A DNA stretch of 64,000 nt from positions 990,001-1,054,000 of the forward strand of contig NZ_CP120416.1 of NCBI RefSeq assembly GCF_032773895.1, read 5' to 3'. Below are positions 9,601 through 21,600 of this stretch, in pieces. The notes under the pieces are model-generated. The model worked only from the letters and a program-made list of their open reading frames with translations. It made no database searches and was not told the origin of the DNA. The position numbers and the translations under genes are program-made. How positions within the stretch are numbered: position 1 is the first letter of the stretch; the number at the start of each line of letters is the position of its first letter. This DNA is from Teredinibacter sp. KSP-S5-2 (lineage in GTDB: Bacteria > Pseudomonadota > Gammaproteobacteria > Pseudomonadales > Cellvibrionaceae).

Positions 9601-12600
9601 TCTCTTTAATTGGCAACAGTGAAACGAATAATACCTTTACGATAGGTGCAACCACAGCGTTTCAAGGAGGAGCGGTTTATATAAATGGTTCCGTAGACAG
9701 TACACGCGGCGGAGATGATGTTTTTAATATTGATAAAGATTTAGGCGCGACGATATACGGCGGAAGTGGTGTTGATAAATTTTATATCACGACATCACTT
9801 GTCAATACGGTACATGGCGCAGCAGGAAATGATGAGTATTACATTAATGCCAGCGGGATTGAGTTAACTATCGATGATGCAAGTGGTAATGATACGCTCC
9901 ATGCTGTTGATGCCTCGATATACACAAATACCTGGGATATAAACTCAACAACTACTCTGACAAATGGTGATGACTCTGATGAGAGTCGCGTAATTACTTT
10001 TTCGGGTATTGAAAATTTGGTCGGTGGTGATAGCAGTGTTGAAGCTGGTACAGGGAAAGACACATTTAGTGTGTCCTCTGATTTTACCGGACGAATACAG
10101 GGAGGAAGTGGAAACGATACGTTTAATCTAGCGGCCAATGTCACTGACGGAGATGGCGCAACCTTTGATATTGAGGGCGGCGATGATGTCGACACCTTTA
10201 ATATTACAAACGCCACCATTACCGCTTCCATTGACGGTGGCGCAGGCACAGATACATTAGATCTAAATGTTAATAATAACGGTCAATGGCAAATAGATTC
10301 GGCAGACTCTGGTTCACTCAATACCAATATTACTTTTGATGCATTGGAAGTGTTATACGGTTCCGATACGGGCAACGATACCTTTGATTTTGCTTTTCTG
10401 AATTCACCCACCGAAATAGGTTCGTTTGCTGGAACCATTGATGCTCGAGGTGGGGATTATGATTCCGTTGAATTGACCCACGATACCTTGACCAATATTA
10501 ATGTGGATTTATCGTCACCGGATTTTAACGGTGTACAGAACGCTGAAGTATTTCGTGGAGATGGTGATGGTAATAGTACGTCACTTACGATTACGGGTGG
10601 TGGGATTGCAGGTAGCAATACACACTGGAATGTTCACGATTATACCTCCGTAGCCTTTAGTGACAGTGATTTGAATGGAGAAAATGATGGTGTAATTACC
10701 AACAGCAACCATGTTGATGCTGAAGGCAATCTTATTCCCCTTTATTTTATTAACATTGGCAAGTTAATTGGCAATGAGGCGAACGATCAATTTACGGTAA
10801 CCGGTTCGATTTATTCCGTTGACGGTACGGTGGATGGTGCAAACCAACTAGCTGGACGGAATGAAGGTTCCACCTTTTCTCTTTCGTATGATAGCACCAC
10901 ACCCAACGGCAGTGTCGCCTTTACCGGTGGTGTTAATTACGTTACTGATTTCCGCAATATTCAAACACTGACTGCGGGAACGGGCAGTGATACGCTCGTT
11001 GGTCGTAACCAAAATAATCTTTGGAATATCAATCAGACGGATGGTGGTTCCGTCGCGCAGAATACTGTTGGCCCAACTGATACCATTCATTTTACCGGCT
11101 TTGAAAATGTTACTGGAAATAATGGCGATGACACCTTCCTGTTTGATAGTACGGGCGCAATAAGCGGTATTGTCGATGGTGGAACAGGGAGTAATACGCT
11201 TGTTGGCCGAGCTGTCGATTCTTTATGGGAATTATTAACCGGCGAATCGGAAGGGCGTGTTCAACAGGTCGGAGGAACGGGCTATTACGTCGCGGATTTT
11301 CGCAATATTGATGTGTTGGAAGGTCGCGCGTCAGAGGACACCTTAACGGCCAGAAATCAAAACAATACCTGGACGTTGGACATTGAAGCAAACAATGGTT
11401 TCCGTGTTGCCAATACCCAAACACCAACTGATTTAGTAACCTTCACCGGCATGGACGTTTTACGTGGGAATGCGGGTGTTGATCATTTTGATATTTTAAC
11501 CACGGTTAGTGCGTCACTTTTTGGTGAAGGTGGCAGTGATGTCTTTGATTTTGGTGATGCGGGTGCTGTTGAGAAAATAGATGGCGGAACAAACCTCGGT
11601 GATAATGACACCATCGAGGCACGTAGTGGCGAAAATCACTGGTTTATTCGTGCTCTAGATGTTTTTCTCGCACTGAACAATTCTCTTGCAGATTCTAATG
11701 ACAGTAATTACCTCACGGATTTTCGCGCTATCGAAACCTTGCAGGGTAGTGCGACCTCCGCAGATAAATATTACTACAGCGTCAGTCCTTTCCACACGAT
11801 TCGAGCCGGTGCGAGTGCGGAAGATGAGCTTGATGTGTCTTCTATAGTAGGCACAACCAAAATTAGTTTTGACTCCAATTCCGGTATTGAATTATTACGG
11901 GGAAACCAAAACGGTCTCAGTTCACCAGCAGATAATCACACGTATTTAACATTTGAAAGCGTCACGGATACCTCTGTGACATGGAATATCGGCGTTATCG
12001 CGACGCAACCATCGAGTGATGGCCTGAATGATGGTGAAGTGGCCGGACTGCAATTTATTAATGTGGATCATTTAATTGGTGGAGCGGGCAATGACCAGTT
12101 CATTTACGATCCATCCGTTACCACAACTTCAGGTGTAGTCGGTATTACCGGATCAATTAGCGGTGGCAATCATACGGGCACAGCGGGTGATACTCTGCAG
12201 GCGGCGAACGTGGTGAATACCTGGAACCTTTCCGATATCTCTGGTAGAGGAAGTCTGGCTCATAATATTGGTTTGGATGATGGCGGTACTCCAGCCACAC
12301 CATTGCGAGCCACCACGCAGTTTTATGGCATTGAAACCGTAACGTCCGGTGATCAATCGGATAATTTTTTGTTATCGTCCACCAATATCTCACTCACCAT
12401 AAATGCGGGTGGAGGAACCGGTGACGATACGCTGACGCTTCCCGCTGCTGATACCAGTATTAGGTTAGGCGCTTCTCTGGGAAATGGCTTGACGGTAAAT
12501 GGATTTGAAACGCTTTCTGCCAATGCAGATTACAACAATCAAATTACAGTCAATAGTGTTACTGGCTCAACAGTCACTTGGACAGTGGATGGTCTAAACG

Positions 12601-15600
12601 AAGGCGATGTGCAAATAGGCAGTGGACCTGTTACCCGGTTTGAAAATTTCCAATTGCTGATTGGTGGAGAGGGTAACGACACGTTTAATTTGTCTTTAGG
12701 TGGACGCTTAATTCGCACCGCCATGGATCAATATGGCGGTGTTCAAGGCGGTGGTGGTGCGAATACGCTGATTGGTCAGAACGTGTTTTCCCGTTGGCGT
12801 ATTACCGGCGTGCAATCCGGTGAGTTGGCCGATATGACCAACACTGCCTCACCTGTAAATTATGTTGAAGCCTTTAGTGGTATTCAAAATTTACGCGGTG
12901 GGTCAAATAACGACGATTTTATTCTGACCAGTAGCGGGCATTTTACGGGGAATATTCAAGGCGGTGAGGGCATCGAGAATACGCTGACGGTGGATTCAGT
13001 CGCTGGGTATACCAATCAGTGGCGATTGTTGCATGCCTCTGAAGACGATCAAGTTCAACGAGTAAATGACAGCGATGATACCGATATCACCTCATTCCTG
13101 ACCTTCTCAGGTATAACGCAATTAACGGGCGGCACCGGTGCGGATTTTTTCCGTTTTCTAAACGCGGGTCTCTTTGGCGGAACGGGTGACAATATTAATG
13201 CAGGAGACGGTACGGATACCGTGGATCGTTCGTCTGTTGCTGGATCAATTAGCGTTGCCCTGGGTGATTCTTCCGTTAACGGCGTCACCCATGCCGAACG
13301 TGTTATCGGCAACGGAGCCAATAGTACCTTAAGTGGTTTAAATACCGGTACCAATTCCTGGCGTGTTTCAACAACAACGGCAACTGGCCAAACAATTCTC
13401 AATGCCAATGGTGTTGATGATGGTGTGCTCAGTAATGGTTCCACCCGTATTGAATTTATTAATTTTGCCAATTTGTCCGGCAGTGATATCGCCATAGATA
13501 ATTTCCTGATTACTAATACTGGAAACGTGACAGGACAGATAACCGGAGGAGCAAACAGCAACGACTCCATCTCCGTTAATACCAACAATGGTCGTTGGGT
13601 GCAAACCGGTGTCTGGGATGGCAGTGTTGCCGGAATGACGTTTACGGGGTTTGAAAGTTGGGAAGGTTTGGGTGGCAATGACACACTTGTCGGTTTAAAC
13701 CAAGATAACGATTGGCAAATTACGGGAATAGATAAAGGGACGGTTTCTTTACTGACGCCAACCGCAACGAACATCCTTAATTTTTCTGGTATGGAAAATT
13801 TGGCGGGAAATCAAGGTAATGATGAATTTACGCTGGTCGATAATGCCACTGGCGATGATGGCCAAATAACGGGAAGTATTTCTGGTACTGACATCGGTTT
13901 TAATGACCTGGGCACTGACAAATTAATTGTGAATAGCGGCGCTGGCATCAGCGTGACCTGGAATATCGGCAGTACCAATAATGTTATGCAAGGCGTTGAT
14001 CGCCGTGTGAATGGTTTTAATCGTATTGAAAACTTTGACGGTGGTAACGGTACAGATACCTTCGTCATTGAAACAGCGGAGGTTAATGCCACCCTGAACG
14101 GCTTGGGAGGCGTGGATGATGTACTGCGTTTGGATTATGCCAACACCACACAGTGGTTATTGGATGGCGGTCAGGAACGTGTTTCCAACAGTGCGGGACT
14201 TGTTTTGTTTGAGGGGATTGAAACGGTTCAGGGTAGTAACAGCAATCGAGATGCATTTACGGTCAGTGCGATTACTGATGTCACCACATTAAATGGTCGC
14301 GGCGGGGATGATTTTTTTGATATCCAAAGCCAAGGTTATGTGCAAAACATATTAGGTGGAAGCGGCGCAGACTTAATTCAAATCGGCAATGCTCAATTAA
14401 GCGCGACCATTAACGGCGGTTCTGATTCTGATACCGATAGATTACGCCTTACCCACAATGGTGAAACCACATGGACGCTGAATGCTTCCGGGCAACAAGC
14501 GGTCGTGACAGGTGGGGGAACCTTAGGCTTTAGCAATATCGATGTGGCAGAAGGTAGTTTAGGCCGGGATATTTTTTCCATTGCGACCGATGTTATTCAT
14601 ACACTCTTGGGCCGAGATGGAAACGATCAATTTACTATCGCTACAACCACACCATTGAATATTACCCTCGATGGTGGAGCCAATGCCGTAGATGGCTTTG
14701 ATGAACTGGTCGGAGCCAACACGGAAAATATTTGGATCGTAGACAATGGCGTAGCGCCTGATGCGAACACGTTAAATTACGATAATATTTCTGGCGAAGG
14801 TGTTTTCTTTGGCGGGATCGAGCACCTAACTGGCGGTACAGTCGACGATACCGTGACAATCCGCAGTGCCGCAACGGTGAGTCAAGTGCGTGGTGTCACA
14901 CAAGGTCAAACCGATACCGGCATCAATTCTCTGCAGGTTGTCAGTACCGCCGGTGACTCGACAAACTGGAACATCAGTAATATCGATGAAGGAGCAGTTT
15001 CCATCAATGGCGTACTTGCCGCCAATTTTTTTGCATTTAGCAACTTAACAGGCGGAAATGGCACAGACCGTTTTCGTATTGACAATAGTTCGGCAGCGGT
15101 AACCGGATTAATGGATGGCGGTAATGGTGGTGCCGACAGTTTGGATGTCACTGCGTTAATCAGTGGTGTGGTTATTGAAGTGGGCGATACGGTGACCCTA
15201 ATTAATCCCGATAGCACCGACACCTTACCGAATTTCCATGTCTATCAAATCGAACAGCTTACCGCATCAACAGCCAGCGCTGAAAATAATTGGTTAGTGT
15301 CGAATTTAGGCGGCGATTATCGCTGGGATATTACTGGCAATAATGACGGACAAATTGTATTAACCTCCGGTGGTACGTTTGATGCCATGACCTTTACCGA
15401 CTTTGGGTATTTACGTGGTGGAGTGGGGGATGATGAATTTCGTTTTACGGATGCCGGGGTGATTACTAAGGAATTCGATGGTGGTGTTGCAGGGAATGAC
15501 ATGGCTAATTTTGCAAACGTCACCAACGATATTCATATTGTTCTTGGAGACCAATCTTCTTCAGACATTAAATTTTCGGGTATAGAAGTTGTACGTGGCA

Positions 15601-18600
15601 ATCACAACGGCGGTGCAGGGTTAACTCATACTGCATCCCTTTCTGTGGCGACAGGTACGAATACCTGGACCATTGATGCCGTGAACAGTGGTATTTTAAA
15701 TTCTTCCACCATTGGGCAAATGCGTTTTTATGATTTCAATGAACTTCGTGGTGGCAATGCGCGAGATGTGTTTGACCTGAATGCTGCCGGTACCATTACA
15801 GGTCGAATGGACGGTGGTACCAATGCGGTGGCGACGGTATTGGATGAATTAAATCTTGCTGGTGTCAGTTCGCCACGCACGGTACAGCTCGTCACGGAAA
15901 GTGATCTAGCTACCTATGGCAGACTGAATGTCATGGATATTGAGCATTTCGTTGGCTCAGGTGCGAATAGTACCTTGATGTCGCTGAGCACCGGTGACAA
16001 TGTCTGGAATATCACGGCAAATAATCAAGGTGCGTTAAACACACTGACCTTTACCGGGTTTGGTCGTTTAGTGGGGAACGATACAACGGATCGTTTTACA
16101 TTAAATGCAGGTGTTTCTCTGAATTATATCGATGGTCGAGGTGGCGATGATTTCTTATTGATCAATACCCCAGATACCTCCGATGTTTTACGTTGGGAAA
16201 TCACTGGAGCAAACACCGGGCGTGTCGGTACACGGCAAATTGGCGATACAAACATTGTGGGGCAGTTTGAGCGTGTTGAGAATCTAACAGGTGGATTGGG
16301 TGCAGATACGTTTGCGTTTACATCAACATTAAGTGTCATTGATGGCATGGTCGATGGAGGCGATGCATCCGCTCAAGAGGACAGGTTGGTTTTATCCGGG
16401 TTAACCGATGGTGTGGTGGTGGAGTATGGCGAATCGGCTTATCCCGGTAATATTGTGGATTTTGCTTCGTTGGAACCTCCCCAAACACCACCCGTGAATG
16501 TTCACGCCAATAATTTTGAAACCATTATTGCTGACGAAGGGGATTTAGCCAGCGAAGCGCTGAATTGGCTGGCAATAACACACAGTAATGACATTGAGTT
16601 CCGACTTGAGCAGGGGGAACCCAATAATGGTTTTTTCCAGGTCATTGAATACATCCCGGATGCAGAGCTGGTGGATGGCCAGCATGTCGAAGGTGTGACA
16701 TATAATGTTGTCAGTGGAAGTAGAGTCAATTTCTTTAACTTTGGTTCGTTCCAGGAAAACAGTGGCACCAACCTAATAGACAACATTACCACCGGCCCTG
16801 GCCCGGATGGGATCTCTGAATATCATTTAAGCGGCTTTTATCTGGAAGGGACGGGGCGCGCGAATATTGAAATTCGGGGAGAAGGTTTCTCCGTGGTGAA
16901 TGTCACCGACCGAATTCTAAATGTCAGTGGTAACGGCAATACCTTGTTACGTGTGGTGGCCGATGACGAAAATTCGGAAATTGTCTTTAATGACTCGAAT
17001 ACCTGGACAATTAGTGCAATTAACACCGGACGTTTTGATATTAATACCAATAACCCGGATGGCGAATTTGGTTTTACCTTCTCGGGTGTTAATCAACTGT
17101 ATGGTGGTACTGGAGACGATGTTTTCCAGTTTACCGGAAGTGGCAATTTAACCGGGCAGCTTACTGTCACGGACACAACTTTCAATGTGGGTGCAGCCAT
17201 ATTTGGTAACGGTGGCAATGACCGTATTGAGTCTAGTTCACTTCAACCACTTACTTTTGGATTAAGCACGTTTCAAAATAATGTACCTGTGGCAACGGCA
17301 CGTCCCACTGATATTAAAAATGCCAATGTGCTCTTATCCCGCAGGGGTGTGATTGATATTCAAGGTGTTGAAACCTTAATAGGGAATCAGGCGGCAATAA
17401 CACATTTGTATAGCGCTGACTCTGGCAATTTCGAATGGAATATTGGCGCAACCACCACACTCGTCGACACAGATAATGCTGCCACACTTGAATTTTTTAA
17501 TGTGGATCGGGTGTTTGGTGGTGATGGCAATGATGAGTTTACTATTCTCGATCTCCGCTTTGTCGATGCGGTGTTTGATGGGGGAGCGGGAAACGACACG
17601 TTAGATTTAACGTTAGTGAATCAACCGTTAAGTTTGTCCCTGGATAGTACTCTTTCGGCAGATGTGATTTTCAATCAATTTGAAACACTGAAATTATCTG
17701 ATCAAAACAATTCACTTTTTGGCGCGGCTTTTAATTCTGCTTGGTCAATCGACACGGTGAATGGAGGAACCGTATCCTTTAATGATGGTAACGCCGACCA
17801 GTCACTTGTTTTTTCCAATATCAAAAATATTGGTGGTAATAGTCAACAGGATCAATTCACATTCTCCAACACTGGGTTTATTACGGGAATCATTCACGGT
17901 GGAGCGAATCAACCGACTGCGGTGGATACCATTACTTTTGACAGTAGCGCCAATCAGGATGTTATTTTCCAAGTCAGTGAAGGGGATTCCACGGGTAACA
18001 TCTTCGATACCGGTTCGGATGTGTTAGACCTAGTGGGAATCGAAACGCTGACCGCGAATACGGCACACAATAATACGCTTCGTGGCGCACAAACTTCCGA
18101 TAATGAATGGCATATTGGCAGCACCAACACACTCACCACATTGACAACAGGGGAAGTCTTGCGGTTTACCGGCATTTCTCAGTTAACCGGTGGCGAAGCG
18201 CAAGACCAGTTTGTATTCAATGGTGTAACCGTCAGTGGATTAATTGATGGTGGTAATAATCTGGCGAATGCCGCCGACATGCTCACGATTCAAAACCTGA
18301 ATGATCGCACTGTGCATCTTGGTAATAGAACCTCCTCAGATATCAATGTGCTGAATGTGGAAAGCATCAGTACCACTGCCACTGGACTTCGGTTGCGTGG
18401 TGATGATAGTGCGAACTCGTGGTTAATTAATAATGCTAATGCCGGTGTGTTAAATAACACCATTGCCTTTACTGGTTTTGAACAACTTATTGGTGGCAAT
18501 CGCAACGACGCCTTTACGGTCACCAATACCGGGTCACTGTCCGGTTTGCTTGACGGCGGAGCCAATCCGACAACCGGTTCCGCTACCGATACATTAAATA

Positions 18601-21600
18601 TTGAACAAATGACTGCACCTCAAACCGTGAGTTTGGATTCATCCTATGACAATGCCGATTTCACGGTCACCCATTTGGAAACGATAACGGCAGCAGACAA
18701 TAACAACACTCTGGTCGGGTCGGCGGGCAATAATATCTGGTTGATCAACAATACAGATCGTGGTCGATTAAATGCCACGCAGTTTACCGGCTTTGCCAAT
18801 TTAACCGGTCGCGAGCAAGTGGATCAATTTACCTTCCGTGAGAACGGCAAAATATCCGGGCGGGTGGATGGGGGGACGCAACCGCAAGACCTGCGTGATT
18901 CCGTCGATATGCGTGAACTGGCTTCGGTACATGTGCGTATTGGCGATGCGAGTTCCGGCTTCATGAATATCGAAGAGTATACCGGTAATAACAATGGTGC
19001 ACGGCTCACGGCGGCGAATGAAGAAAACACCTGGACGATTAATGAAACCAACGGTGGTCTCATTGAAGACACACAATTGAATAGCATTGCCTTTCACGGC
19101 TTTGATATTTTAGAAGGTGGTGACCAAGTAGACCGTTTTACGGTAGAAGAAACCGGTAGTGTGACAGGCTCTATCGATGCAGGAATCGGGCAAGATCGTT
19201 TATTGTTGCAACTCGGCAATGGCCACCAAAATGGTGAAGTGATTTTTAACGGCGGCGACAATGACGATGAGCTTATCGTGCAGGGCGGGGATGCCAATAA
19301 TCGGTTTAATGTGGATTACACCACCCAGAACGATGGCTCGGTCACGTTCTTGTATGAACGAGTATTTGCCGACGGTACCTTCCGCTATAGCGTCAATTAC
19401 GAGTCGGTTGAAACCGTCAATCAAGATGCGTTTACCGATACCTTATCGGTTAATCCTGCATCCGGTCAGACAAACACCATCACCCTGGCCAACCAACGGG
19501 TGAATGTGAATGACTTTACGCCCGTGCGGTATACCAACACGCAAAGCTTACGTGTCAATGGCACACAAGGGGATGGCGTGGTCCTGGATGGATTGGTGTC
19601 GCTGGATCGAAATATCACCTTGAGTTACGTGACGGTTGACCCTGGTGCGAATGGTCGATTGCAAGCGGGTAACCAATTAACGTTTGATCGCACCGGACCA
19701 CTGGGTAACGCAGACAATCGTTTGCAAATACACAGTCCCCGACTCATTCTGACCAGCGTCAATGGCGATACCTACCTCGAGCAACAAGGCAACCTGGTAT
19801 TAGCCGGGTTAAGCAATCCACAAGGTGTTTTGGATATTCATTCCAACGGCGCGATTACTGATGATGCGGTGTTGACCTCGGCACAAGCCGTTCGACTGGA
19901 TACCAATGGCGATATAGTGCTGGATAACGCCAACAATTTAACCGGCGATATTTCACTGCTGTCGCCCAATGGTCAAGTGACATTAAATAATGGTGCAACC
20001 ACCTTGGCGGAAATCAGCGCAAGAAATCTTACGCTTATGGCCAGAGCCAATGTCAATGATACCGGTTCGATCACGGTTGCCGAAAATGTAATTATTCATG
20101 GCAGCGATAACAGTGTTGTGCAACTGGATCACGAAGCCAATACTTTTAATACCATCGATATTCAAAACGCAGGATCAGTGGTTCTGAGAGATCACAGCGC
20201 GAATGGTATTACCGTTGGCGGAAATGCGGTCGACACCATTGATGTGGAAGCGGATGCGCTGGTGAATGTCAACGCGATTTCTGCAGCCAGTGTGTTGCTC
20301 AGTTCCAATAATGATCGTGTGAGCGTAGTGGATGCAGTGTCGGCAAACCACGTTATTACGTTACAAGGAAATGGCGTAACCATCGCCGGTGGTTTATCTG
20401 TTGACCAAGCGAATGGTGATCACGGCATTCTCATCGACGGAAGAAATAATTTGGTTTCCATTCAGTCTGAAGTGGATTCAACCGGCAGGCTGTCCGGCGA
20501 TGTGATTATCCGTGGTGCGCAAGTTGAACAAACAGCGGGCGCACATATTTCTGGACGTAATCTGGATATTGATGCCTCGGACGAAATTACGTTGGCAGGT
20601 AATCTCACAGCGGACAATACCATCGATATTACGTCGCAAAATGTTAGTGTGACATTTATCGAAAGCAGTTCGAATACAGTTACGCGTGCGCAACAAGTGA
20701 ATGTCTCTGCGGCGAACGCCATCTCGACCCAAGTCATTCAAACCGGGGGGCTTTCCTTAACGTCCACCAACGGCAATGTGGTGTTGGAAGACGATGTTCA
20801 AGCCAGCAACGATATTGAGATTGAAGCCAATAACGGTACAGTTGAAACCTTGGCAAATGCTGATCTTCGCTCCACTGGCAATCGACTGACAATTCATGCT
20901 CAGACAATTGAACTTCATGGAAATATCACGGCAACGCAAGCTGATGGCCAAGTCAGTGCGGTAAACACGCTGACGCTCGATAACGATATGCAATTCAATC
21001 AACTCACATTAAATGCTGGAAATGTGTTGATGACCGAAAGTGCGAGTGCCGCAAGCCAAACGATCCTGGAGGTGAACAGTGGTGGCGACTTTAGAGTGTC
21101 TTCTACTTCGGCTGACGAACAAATTCGATTCAACGTGGGTGGTTCCGTATCCGATAACAATGGCGATGCAATTAATTTCACTACCAACGAATTAATCGGG
21201 GATAGTCAAACTGGTTTTGGCACTTTGGAAGACAATATCGAAACCACTGTCTCGATTATCGATGTGGCCAATAGTGTCGGTGAAGTGGGCGTAACCAATA
21301 ATCAAAACCTCACCGTCAACGCGCTCATTAATCATGGTGATATTGAGTTAATCAATACCAGCGGCAATGTCATTCTTAATAATCGTGCTGAAGCGGATTA
21401 CGATGTGGCAATAACGGGGACACGCGCGGCAGGCGGTGTCATTGATGCGAATTATGGCCAGGGCGTATTACGTTTAGAAGTGCAACAAGGGTACGTTGCT
21501 GCCTTACCGCCGAGACCGGATTCCAGACGGCCTGAACTTATTGGACGAAGTGTGGATGCGTTTACACGAGATGGCTTTGGTATCGCGCCTCGCCAGATTG

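Noticed and set aside
9760-19150. TpsA as a type I-secreted RTX toxin
   Set aside because: GGxGxD loops are single rather than tandem nonapeptides, and the protein has a Sec signal, a TPS domain and a TpsB partner.
9839-21187. Many leftward open frames of 60-240 codons opposite tpsA, such as 13055-13774
   Set aside because: They are antisense shadows of a repetitive, strongly biased coding sequence, with no ribosome sites and odd compositions.
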